From: Halomonas almeriensis
GTDB lineage: Bacteria > Pseudomonadota > Gammaproteobacteria > Pseudomonadales > Halomonadaceae
DNA length: 64,000 bases
NCBI RefSeq assembly: GCF_030409235.1
Contig: NZ_JAUFPO010000009.1
Span: 310,001 to 374,000, forward strand
Direction of reading: 5' to 3'
Part shown: positions 57,259-64,000 of the stretch, one piece after another
How the letters are laid out: every line of letters starts with the position of its first letter
Position numbering within the stretch: position 1 is the stretch's first letter
Made by a program: the position numbers and the translations under genes
The notes under the pieces: model-generated
What the model was told of the DNA's origin: nothing
The model's database searches: none
The model's input: only the letters and a program-made list of their open reading frames with translations

Positions 57259-57593
57259 TAAAACATTTGTTTCATACGGATGACTTCCTTTGTCGCGTCC
57301 TGATGGCCCGCTTCAAGATGTGGCGAGTTAAGGCGTCCAGTGTATCGGGAAGCCTCTGGCAGAGCGGCTGGAGGCAGGCTATGCATTTTGAAAAAAATTT
57401 CCAATTCTGTTTCAATTGGCAGCCATGAGTCTTTACGGTATCGTCGAGTTACCCGCCACGCATGGCTGCGTTGCCTTGTAAAACGACTACAAAATCTGGC
57501 AGCTGACGTGGACACGCTTCCACGTACCTCCAACAGAGCGCCACACGCCCCTCGCTCGGGGCTGTCGCCCCAACGTCATTCGGAGAGACGTCT
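57259..57593 (+). promoter_or_regulatory. aceE upstream region with several inverted repeats
   Basis: 335 gene-free bases. CCAATT (57401-57406) and AATTGG (57414-57419) form an inverted repeat. GCAGCCATG (57419-57427) pairs with CATGGCTGC (57461-57469). TGTA-N7-TACA lies at 57477-57491, and a short GGGG/CCCC hairpin at 57558-57571 precedes the ribosome binding site. The CCAATT arrangement is inverted relative to the PdhR site (ATTGGTnnnACCAAT), so I do not call PdhR. No clear sigma-70 promoter can be fixed. Confidence 0.5.
57477..57491 (+). promoter_or_regulatory. TGTA-N7-TACA palindrome, HexR-like, upstream of aceE
   Basis: TGTAAAACGACTACA, extended by T and A to TTGTA-N7-TACAA. Outer bases match the HexR-type operator; the inner seven are less AT-rich than the usual site. 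It lies 103 bases upstream of aceE and resembles the edd site at 4689. Confidence 0.35.
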
Positions 57594-60272
57594 ATGAGTC
57601 TTGAGACACGAGAAGATCTCGATCCGGTCGAAACCCAGGAGTGGTTGGACTCCCTGGAATCGGTCCTGGATCGCGAGGGTGAGGACCGTGCCCGGTACCT
57701 CATGACCCGGCTGGCTGACCGCTATCGCCGCGATGGCATGCAAGTACCCTTCTCGGTGACGACCCCGCACCGCAACACCATTCCGGTGCACCGTGAGGCG
57801 CCGATGCCGGGCGACATGTTCATGGAGCGTCGTATCCGTTCGCTGGTGCGCTGGAACATGGCCGCCATGGTCACCCGGGCCAACAAGGCCAACAAGGGGA
57901 TCGGCGGTCACCTGGCCAGCTTCATGTCGAGCGCGACCCTGTACGACGTGGGTTTCAACCACTTCTTCCGTGCCGCTCATGGCGACTTTCAGGGTGACCT
58001 GGTGTTCATCCAGGGCCACAGCTCTCCGGGTGTCTATGCGCGTTCCTATCTGGAAGGACGCCTGACCGAGGACCAGATGGACAAGTTCCGTCAGGAAGTC
58101 GATGGCGACGGCCTGTCTTCCTATCCGCATCCCTGGCTGATGCCCGACTACTGGCAACTGCCCACGGTTTCCATGGGACTGGGGCCGATCATGGCCATCT
58201 ACCAGGCTCACGTCATGAAGTATCTGGATCAGCGTGGCCTGCAGCCGATGCATGATCGCAAGGTCTGGGCCTTCCTGGGTGACGGTGAGTGCGACGAGCC
58301 GGAAACGCTGGGTGCGATTCACCTGGCCAGCCGCGAGAAGCTTGACAACCTCAACTTCGTCATCAACTGCAACCTGCAGCGTCTCGATGGTCCGGTACGC
58401 GGTAACTCGCGCATCATGGATGAGCTCGAGGGCGTCTTCCGCGGTGCCGGCTGGAACGTCATCAAGGTGGTCTGGGGCCGGCTCTGGGACTCGCTGTTCG
58501 AGAAGGACAAGAAGGGCATCCTGCAGAAGCGCATGGACGAAGCGGTCGATGGCGAGTACCAGAACTACAAGGCCAACGGTGGCGCTTATACCCGCGAGCA
58601 CTTCTTCGGCAAGTATTCCGAGACCGCTGAAATGGTCCAGGACATGACCGACGAGGATATCTGGAAGCTCAACCGCGGCGGCCATGACCCGTTCAAGATC
58701 TATGCCGCTTATCACGAGGCCTTCCACAACGCTAATGGTCGCCCGACCGTCATTCTGGCCCATACCGTCAAGGGCTATGGTCTGGGGGCCGCGGGTGGCG
58801 AGGCCGACAACGAAGCGCACCAGGTCAAGTCCATCGATGATCCCGAGGTCCTCAAGGATTTCCGTGACCGCTTCGGTATTCCGGTCACCGACGAGCAGAT
58901 CGAAAACGAGATGCCGTACTACAAGCCGGAAGACGACAGCCCGGAGATGAAGTACATGCATCTCCAGCGCGAGCGTCTCGGCGGCTACCTGCCGGCACGC
59001 AACCCGGACTTCGAGGCCCTCGAGATCCCGTCGCTGGAGGACAAGACCTTCGCGTCCCAGATGAAGGGCTCCAATGGCCGTGAAGTCTCCACGACCATGG
59101 CCTTCGTGCGGATCCTCAATGGCCTGGTCAAGGACAAGAAGGTCGGCAAGCGCGTGGTGCCCATCGTGCCCGACGAGGCGCGGACCTTCGGCATGGAGGG
59201 CATGTTCCGGCAGCTGGGCATCTACACCTCGGAAGGCCAGAAGTACGAGCCCCACGACAAGGGTCAGTTGATGTTCTACCGCGAGGACAAGGCGGGTCAG
59301 GTCCTCGAGGAAGGCATCACCGAAGCCGGCGCCATGTCCTCCTGGATTGCCGCGGCGACGTCCTACAGCAACCATGGTTTGCCGTTGCTGCCGTTCTACA
59401 TTTACTACTCGATGTTCGGCTTTCAGCGCATCGGCGACCTGGCCTGGGCCGCCGGCGACATGCAGGCGCGCGGCTTCATGGTGGGCGGTACCGCCGGTCG
59501 CACGACCCTCAACGGTGAAGGCCTGCAGCACCAGGATGGCCACAGTCATCTGCAGGCGTCGATGATCCCCAACTGCCGCAGCTATGACCCCACCTATGCT
59601 CATGAGGTGGCGGTGATCGTGCAGGATGGTCTGAAGCGGATGTATACCGACAAGGAAAACTGCTTCTACTATCTGACGGTGATGAACGAGAACTACGAGC
59701 AGCCGGCCCTCGAGGAGGTGCCCACCGAGGACATCATCAAGGGTATGTACCTGCTGCGCGAGACCCAGGGCGACAAGGGGCGCGTCCAGTTGATGGGCTC
59801 CGGCACCATCCTCATCGAGGTCGAGGCCGCCGCCGCGCTGCTGGCCGAGGAGTGGGGCATCGGCGCCGATATCTGGAGTGTCACCAGCTTCAACGAGCTG
59901 CGTCGCGAAGCCCTGGAAATCGATCGTCAGGCCTTCCTCAAGCCTGCCCAGGAGCCCGGCAAGCCGCACGTTACCACTCTCCTGGAAGGGCGCCAGGGAC
60001 CGGCCATTGCCGCCACCGACTACATGAAACTCTTTGCCGATCAGGTGCGCGCCTGGGTGCCGACTGACTATCATGTACTGGGTACCGATGGTTATGGCCG
60101 CTCCGACACTCGCGAGAAGCTGCGTCACTTCTTCGAGGTCAATCGCTACTTCGTCACCGTGGCGGCGCTCAAGGCGCTGGCGGACCGTGGCGAGATCGAC
60201 CGCAAGGTCGTGGCCGAGGCTATCGAGAAGTACGGTATCGACCCCAACAAGCCGAATCCGCTTGAGATGTGA
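57594..60272 (+). CDS. aceE: Pyruvate dehydrogenase E1 component
   Basis: 892-residue homodimeric-type E1 that decarboxylates pyruvate with thiamine diphosphate and passes acetyl to E2. The ThDP motif GDGECDEPE...N is present near residues 230-260, with the N-terminal E2-binding region ETQEWLDSLESVLDREG and the RRIRSLVRWNMAAMV segment. The ATG at 57594 follows GGAGAG. aceF follows 72 bases downstream. Length matches E. coli AceE (887). Confidence 0.97.
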   Translation: MSLETREDLDPVETQEWLDSLESVLDREGEDRARYLMTRLADRYRRDGMQVPFSVTTPHRNTIPVHREAPMPGDMFMERRIRSLVRWNMAAMVTRANKANKGIGGHLASFMSSATLYDVGFNHFFRAAHGDFQGDLVFIQGHSSPGVYARSYLEGRLTEDQMDKFRQEVDGDGLSSYPHPWLMPDYWQLPTVSMGLGPIMAIYQAHVMKYLDQRGLQPMHDRKVWAFLGDGECDEPETLGAIHLASREKLDNLNFVINCNLQRLDGPVRGNSRIMDELEGVFRGAGWNVIKVVWGRLWDSLFEKDKKGILQKRMDEAVDGEYQNYKANGGAYTREHFFGKYSETAEMVQDMTDEDIWKLNRGGHDPFKIYAAYHEAFHNANGRPTVILAHTVKGYGLGAAGGEADNEAHQVKSIDDPEVLKDFRDRFGIPVTDEQIENEMPYYKPEDDSPEMKYMHLQRERLGGYLPARNPDFEALEIPSLEDKTFASQMKGSNGREVSTTMAFVRILNGLVKDKKVGKRVVPIVPDEARTFGMEGMFRQLGIYTSEGQKYEPHDKGQLMFYREDKAGQVLEEGITEAGAMSSWIAAATSYSNHGLPLLPFYIYYSMFGFQRIGDLAWAAGDMQARGFMVGGTAGRTTLNGEGLQHQDGHSHLQASMIPNCRSYDPTYAHEVAVIVQDGLKRMYTDKENCFYYLTVMNENYEQPALEEVPTEDIIKGMYLLRETQGDKGRVQLMGSGTILIEVEAAAALLAEEWGIGADIWSVTSFNELRREALEIDRQAFLKPAQEPGKPHVTTLLEGRQGPAIAATDYMKLFADQVRAWVPTDYHVLGTDGYGRSDTREKLRHFFEVNRYFVTVAALKALADRGEIDRKVVAEAIEKYGIDPNKPNPLEM

Positions 60273-60344
60273 GTCGTCGACCGACCCGGTGGCATGGCGG
60301 GCCTCTTGGCCCGCCCCCCGTCAAGAGTTTGAAGGAGCGCGACC

Positions 60345-62390
60345 TTGAGTAGCGAAATCATCAAAGTGCCTGATATCGGTGGCGATACCGATGTCGAAAT
60401 CATCGAGATCGCGGTGTCGGAAGGTGATGTCATCGATGCCGAGGACACCCTGATTACACTGGAATCCGACAAGGCCAGCATGGACGTGCCTTCGCCCAAG
60501 GGCGGCAAGGTCGTCAAGGTGCTGGTCAAGGAAGGCGACACCGTCTCCGAAGGGGACGACATCGTCGAGCTGGAAGGAGAAGGCGGCGGCGATGCGCAGC
60601 CGCAACCAGCCGCGGACGAGACCGCTGCCTCCGGCGCCGATGAGCAGGAGGCGTCGTCCGAGGCCCCCGAGAAGCCGGCGGCCGGGTCCGGCGGCTCGCG
60701 CACGGTGGATATCACGGTGCCGGATCTGGGCGGTGCCGACGATGTCGAGATCATCGAGGTGTCCGCCAGCGAGGGCGATACCCTCGAGGCGGAAGACACC
60801 CTGATCACCCTGGAGTCCGACAAGGCTTCCATGGATGTTCCCAGCCCGCATGCCGGCAAGCTGGTGAGTCTGACCGTCAAGGAAGGCGATACCGTCTCCG
60901 AGGGCGATGTGATCGGCCGCATGGAAGTCGCCGGTGAAGGCGGAGACGAGGCCGCGAGTGGTAGCGATGCCGCCGAGGCATCCAGCGAGGCGCCCGCCGA
61001 GACGCCGGCGGCCGAAGAGCCCGAGGATCAAGGCGGTGGCGCTGAGCCGGAGCGCAAGGAAGTGCGCGTACCGGATCTGGGCGGCTCCAGTGATGTGCCG
61101 ATCATCGAGCTGGGCGTGTCGGAAGGGGACGAGGTCAGTGAGGAAGACCCGCTGATCACCCTGGAGTCCGACAAGGCTTCCATGGATGTGCCGAGCCCCT
61201 TCACGGGCAAACTGGTCGAGCTCAAGGTCAAGGAAGGCGATACCGTCTCCGAGGGCGATGTGATCGGCTTCATCGAGACCGCGGGCGGCAATCCCGCGAC
61301 CGCCAGGGCCGACAAGCCGGCGGCGTCAAGCGGCTCTGCCGACAAGGGCGCCGACAAGAGCGCCGGCAAGTCCGAGGCGTCGAGCAGCCAGCAAGCTCAG
61401 CCGTCATCACCCGGCGGCGGTCGTCCCAGCCCCGAGGCCGAAATGGCGGCGCACAAGCCGCGTGACGGCAAGCTGGTGCATGCCGGGCCGGCGGTGCGCC
61501 TGCTGGCGCGTGAGCTGGGCGTCGACCTGGGGCTGGTAAAGCCGTCCGGTCCCAAGGAACGCGTGCTTAAGGAAGACGTCCAGGCCTACGTCAAGCAGGC
61601 CATCGCCAATCAGGCCAGCAAGCCCGCCAGCCCGGCAGCCGCCGAGGGCGGATCGGGTATCCCGCCGGTGCCGGATGTCGACTTCAGTCAGTTCGGCGAG
61701 GTCGAAGAGAAGCCGATGGGCCGCCTGATGAAGATGGGCGCCACCAATCTGCATCGCAGCTGGGTGAACCTGCCGCACGTCACCCAGTTCGACGAAGCCG
61801 ACATCACCGAGCTGGAAAACTTCCGCAAGTCCATGAAGGCGGAAGCCGAGGCCCAGGGCGCCAAGCTCACGCCGCTGCCCTTCCTGATCAAGGCCTGTGC
61901 CTTCGCACTGCGCAAGTTCCCGCAGTTCAACGTCAGCATCAAGAGTGACGGCGAGACAGTAGTGCACAAGAAGTATGTGCATATCGGCATCGCCGTGGAC
62001 ACGCCGGATGGCCTGATGGTGCCGGTGATTCGCGATGCCGACCAGAAGTCGCTGATCGAGTTGGCCAAGGAATCCATCGAGCTGGCCGGCAAGGCGCAGT
62101 CCAAGAAGCTCAAGCGTGACGAGATGACCGGCGGCTGCTTCACCATCTCGAGCCTGGGCTCGATTGGCGGCACGGCCTTCACGCCGATCGTCAACGCGCC
62201 GGAAGTGGCCATCCTCGGGGTCTCCAAGTCCCAGACCAAGCCGGTGTGGGATGGCCAGGCCTTCCAGCCGCGGCTGATGATGCCGCTGTCGCTGTCCTAT
62301 GACCACCGCGCGGTCAATGGCGCCGACGCGGCGCGCTTCACGGCATTCCTGGCGAATGCACTTACCGATATCCGTCGCATGTTGCTGTAG
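60345..62390 (+). CDS. aceF: Pyruvate dehydrogenase E2 (dihydrolipoamide acetyltransferase), three lipoyl domains
   Basis: 681 residues. Three lipoyl domains have the target lysines in ESDKASMDVP at about residues 43, 160 and 277, joined by Ala/Glu/Ser-rich flexible linkers. The peripheral-subunit-binding domain (about 375-412, AVRLLARELGVDLGLVKPSG) and the catalytic core follow, with DHRAVNGAD (His about 654). The start codon is TTG at 60345, seven bases after AGGAG; no in-frame ATG precedes the first lipoyl domain. Lipoyl domains 2 and 3 share long stretches of identical DNA. A classic terminator follows. Confidence 0.96.
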   Translation: MSSEIIKVPDIGGDTDVEIIEIAVSEGDVIDAEDTLITLESDKASMDVPSPKGGKVVKVLVKEGDTVSEGDDIVELEGEGGGDAQPQPAADETAASGADEQEASSEAPEKPAAGSGGSRTVDITVPDLGGADDVEIIEVSASEGDTLEAEDTLITLESDKASMDVPSPHAGKLVSLTVKEGDTVSEGDVIGRMEVAGEGGDEAASGSDAAEASSEAPAETPAAEEPEDQGGGAEPERKEVRVPDLGGSSDVPIIELGVSEGDEVSEEDPLITLESDKASMDVPSPFTGKLVELKVKEGDTVSEGDVIGFIETAGGNPATARADKPAASSGSADKGADKSAGKSEASSSQQAQPSSPGGGRPSPEAEMAAHKPRDGKLVHAGPAVRLLARELGVDLGLVKPSGPKERVLKEDVQAYVKQAIANQASKPASPAAAEGGSGIPPVPDVDFSQFGEVEEKPMGRLMKMGATNLHRSWVNLPHVTQFDEADITELENFRKSMKAEAEAQGAKLTPLPFLIKACAFALRKFPQFNVSIKSDGETVVHKKYVHIGIAVDTPDGLMVPVIRDADQKSLIELAKESIELAGKAQSKKLKRDEMTGGCFTISSLGSIGGTAFTPIVNAPEVAILGVSKSQTKPVWDGQAFQPRLMMPLSLSYDHRAVNGADAARFTAFLANALTDIRRMLL

Positions 62391-62432
62391 CGCTAAGCCT
62401 GGGCGGCCACGCCAGAGCTTGCAAAAAACTGC

Positions 62433-62460
62433 AAAGCCCCACTCAGGTGGGGCTTTTTTT
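62433..62460 (+). terminator. Intrinsic terminator of aceEF
   Basis: AAAGCCCCAC, loop TCAG, GTGGGGCTTT, then a T run to 62460. The clearest rho-independent terminator in the window. Confidence 0.95.
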
Positions 62461-63031
62461 GGTGGTGCGCCAGGCATGGCGCGCAGCGCCTGACTGGCGC
62501 TGTTCCCGAGGGTGGTGTCTCTGGGTGACGTGAAGGTAAACGTCCCCTGAACGCCCGGCAACGGGAAGTGCGCTCTGATTTCCTCGAGAGCTGGTTCAGG
62601 CTCACGGTCAGTCGCGACAAGGGGGCGGCGGATATGAGGCCTGCTCCCACCGGGCGGGATGACCCTTGCTCGTAGACCAGGTTAGATGCGCGACGAAGTG
62701 CTGACAGGTCGGTAATCAACCCACTGATACCAGAGAGGCACAGTACCGTTGAAAGTCCCTCGCTTACTAAGCCGTAGACATTGAGGAAACTCACATGTAC
62801 AAATCCTAACCAACCCCTTTGACGGGGCCAAGCATACTAAGAGGGTGATGTTAGGAAGGTGATGTTGGTCCACTAAGCTTCTACCCGCCTGAAACGGTCG
62901 GTCCACACCTCCTGTCCATCCCCAAAAGATGAAAAAAATTGACTCTGGCTTGTTTAGAAAGGCCGTTTTTCGTATGGTGCGGGATAGTTGTACTAAGTGT
63001 GGCTAAGCTTCCCTGATTAACGGGTGTCAAT
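62461..63031. other. 571-bp stretch without a convincing gene
   Basis: Short readings on both strands show no start/Shine-Dalgarno pair or recognisable motif. The segment from about 62600 to 62880 is less GC-rich than its surroundings. It contains a near-repeat GGTGATGTT at 62844-62852 and 62858-62866, 14 bases apart. It could be a remnant of an insertion sequence's non-coding end or another structured region, but I can prove neither. The last 60 bases before the next gene are AT-rich and probably hold its promoter. Confidence 0.5.
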
Positions 63032-63517
63032 ATGCAAAAGACCTTATTAAGTGCCGTCCTCTTGGGCGCCTGCCTGCTGGCCAACGCCGCCAGCGCCCAG
63101 GAATCCCCGCTGGAAAGTACTCTGAAAAGTTACCTGGTGGTGAAGGAAGCCGGTGAAGAGCGGATGATGCCGGCTGAGGAAGCGGGTCCTGGCGATATCA
63201 TCGAATACCGCCTGATGTACACCAATGTCTCAGACCGCACGCTTTCCGGGCTGGTGATCAATGGGCCGATTCCGAGCAACACGAGTTACCTGGCTGACAC
63301 GAATAGCGCTAGCGTCAACGCTAAATTCACTGTTAGCGCCGGCCAGGGTGATGACTTCCAGAGCGAACCCTATACCCGCACGGTGACTGACGAAGACGGG
63401 GATCAGCGGGAGGAAGTGGTACCGCCGGAAGACTATGCCCAGCTGCGCTGGGAGCCGGTCGACAGCATTGCCCCCGACCAGACTCAGACCTACGTCTACC
63501 GGGTTCAGGTCGACTAA
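63032..63517 (+). CDS. Secreted DUF11-like protein
   Basis: 161 residues with a signal peptide (about 1-22, cleavage after ANAASA). The mature part reads PGDIIEYRLMYTNVSDRTLSGLVINGPIPSNTSYL, the classic beginning of a DUF11/'conserved repeat' Ig-like domain (GDxIxYxxxYxNxGxxxxxxvxixxxiPxxT). One such domain fills the protein, ending YAQLRWEPVDSIAPDQTQTYVYRVQVD. Probably an extracellular or surface protein. The next gene encodes another DUF11-type exported protein, so the two may form one surface system. ATG 63032; GGGTG upstream. Confidence 0.8.
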   Translation: MQKTLLSAVLLGACLLANAASAQESPLESTLKSYLVVKEAGEERMMPAEEAGPGDIIEYRLMYTNVSDRTLSGLVINGPIPSNTSYLADTNSASVNAKFTVSAGQGDDFQSEPYTRTVTDEDGDQREEVVPPEDYAQLRWEPVDSIAPDQTQTYVYRVQVD

Positions 63518-63533
63518 GAAAGCACTAAACCCA

Positions 63534-63640
63534 CGAGCGACGGCCAGGTCAGGCCAGGCGAAATCAGCCGGAAAAGCGGAGAATAGGGCTGGCGTGTGCG
63601 CATTTAAAAGCTGGTTTCAACGTCGCATATGTGAGCGCAG
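63534..63640. repeat. Hairpin-rich dispersed element, copy 2
   Basis: CGAGCGACGG (63534-63543), then CCAGGCGAAATCAGC (63554-63568), a variable centre, GCTGGTTTC (63610-63618), then AACGTCGCAT...GAGCGCAG (to 63640). GAAATCAGC pairs with GCTGGTTTC with one G-U wobble. Element 1 at 23391 has the same order of blocks. Base changes in the stem are compensated (GAGAATCGGC/GCCGATTCTC there), which argues for selection on structure. Confidence 0.55.
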
Positions 63641-63642
63641 TA

Positions 63643-63675
63643 ATGTGTACCCCCCAAAAATGTGTACCCCCCAAA
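63643..63675 (+). repeat. 17-bp tandem duplication
   Basis: ATGTGTACCCCCCAAAA at 63643-63659, repeated with one terminal change at 63660-63675. It is directly next to the hairpin-rich element and could mark an insertion-sequence end or a slippage product. Confidence 0.6.
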
Positions 63676-63839
63676 CAAGTGGTTAGGTTTTTTGTGGCCA
63701 GGGCCGGTGGTTCTGGTCAAATCCAGGTCCGGTTTTCCGGCAAGCACCAAGGAGGTTAGAAAGCTTTGCATCCTGGCCGCCATGGCTTCACTCATCGCAA
63801 CATCGCACCCATTCTTGAGCAGATGATTAGGAAAATATC

Positions 63840-64000
63840 ATGAAACGACATTTCACTAAAAAGCCTCTGGCGATGGTGGTCGCCGGGTTGGCTTTCGGGG
63901 CGGTTGCCTCGGGGCAGGCCTGGGCGCTCACCCCCGCCGGCACCGAGATCAATAACCGAGCCACGGTTACCTACCAAGATGAAAATGGTAACGAATACTC
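63840..64000 (+). CDS. Secreted DUF11-type surface protein (3' end beyond window)
   Basis: 53 residues are visible from the ATG at 63840. A signal peptide (about 9-29, LAMVVAGLAFGAVASGQAWA) is followed by LTPAGTEINNRATVTYQDENGNEY. The 'T-x-I-x-N-x-A-T-V-T-Y-x-D-x-x-G-N' pattern is the opening of long exported proteins with DUF11/cadherin-like repeats. Such proteins are often very large adhesins or S-layer-like proteins. It continues past the window, so length and domain number are unknown. Confidence 0.75.
   Translation, partial: MKRHFTKKPLAMVVAGLAFGAVASGQAWALTPAGTEINNRATVTYQDENGNEY

Larger units (their letters stand above)
63518..63839. other. Gene-free stretch between the two DUF11-type genes
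   Basis: 322 bases. They hold copy 2 of the hairpin-rich element (63534-63640), a 17-bp tandem duplication (63643-63675) and a remaining 160 bases with no protein reading I can support. AGGAAAAT lies just before the next start. Confidence 0.5.

Noticed and set aside
57401..57419. PdhR operator at aceE
   Set aside because: Half-sites are in the opposite orientation (CCAATT...AATTGG) to the PdhR palindrome and the spacer is seven, not three.
57576..60128. Very long open frame (850 codons) antisense to aceE
   Set aside because: It mirrors aceE exactly, has no Shine-Dalgarno or family motif, and is the expected shadow of a high-GC gene with strong third-position bias.
62393..62794. Minus-strand open frame of 133 codons after aceF
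   Set aside because: It overlaps the aceF terminator, has no ribosome site and no recognisable motif; at best a decayed fragment.

Overview
The window is a high-GC gammaproteobacterial chromosome segment, most like the family Halomonadaceae (Halomonas and relatives). This rests on gene content and order: an Entner-Doudoroff block, surE-pcm-popT-nlpD-rpoS, ribD-ribBA-ribH-nusB-thiL-pgpA and dapA-bamC-MBL-purC. Acidic, Asp/Glu-rich exported proteins such as the NlpD linker also suit a halophile. It is mostly ordinary core chromosome, densely packed with many ATGA or TGATG stop/start overlaps. I saw no rRNA, tRNA, CRISPR array, prophage or intact insertion sequence.

Layout. 1-4.6 kb (minus strand): edd, glk, a hexose-6-phosphate mutarotase and a truncated aldo/keto reductase, a glucose-to-Entner-Doudoroff unit. 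4.9-6.0 kb: a FemAB/GNAT-like protein. 6.2-13.7 kb: an accessory island with a VpsR-like sigma-54 activator, an exact -24/-12 promoter, two matching upstream direct repeats, and seven exported proteins that look like a variant functional-amyloid (Fap) system. 13.8-21.1 kb: ftsB-ispD-ispF-truD-surE-pcm-popT-nlpD-rpoS. 21.2-29 kb: alr, a lipid A-type acyltransferase, ettA, a PA3496-family protein, an MFS transporter, a SelW-like protein and an EamA transporter. 28.3-35.3 kb: tesA divergent from ybbA-ybbP, a two-domain PPK2 phosphotransferase and an exported protein of unknown function. 35.4-42.8 kb: glyA, nrdR and the riboflavin/nusB/thiL/pgpA operon, interrupted by a 168-bp MITE-like element. 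42.8-57.3 kb: a DUF945 protein, lon, a BepA-like protease, tusA, perM, bcp, dapA-bamC-MBL-purC, trmO, a GNAT, nadC and ampD. 57.6-62.4 kb: aceE-aceF. 62.4-64 kb: a gene-poor stretch followed by two secreted DUF11-type surface proteins, the last cut by the window edge.

The most interesting system is the island at 6.2-13.7 kb. Two of its secreted proteins carry the Asn/Gln/Gly repeats expected of amyloid subunits, with a periplasmic C39-type peptidase and an outer-membrane barrel. Three other exported proteins share an 11-residue motif in the exact register of a double-glycine leader (LSxxELxxIxG), the usual recognition signal for C39 peptidases. A second, independent theme is non-coding. Heptanucleotide (mostly GAGNNNN) tandem arrays sit within a few bases of the stop codon of several unrelated genes and follow the direction of the gene. 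Two copies of a hairpin-rich element of about 110 bp lie 3' of genes 40 kb apart.
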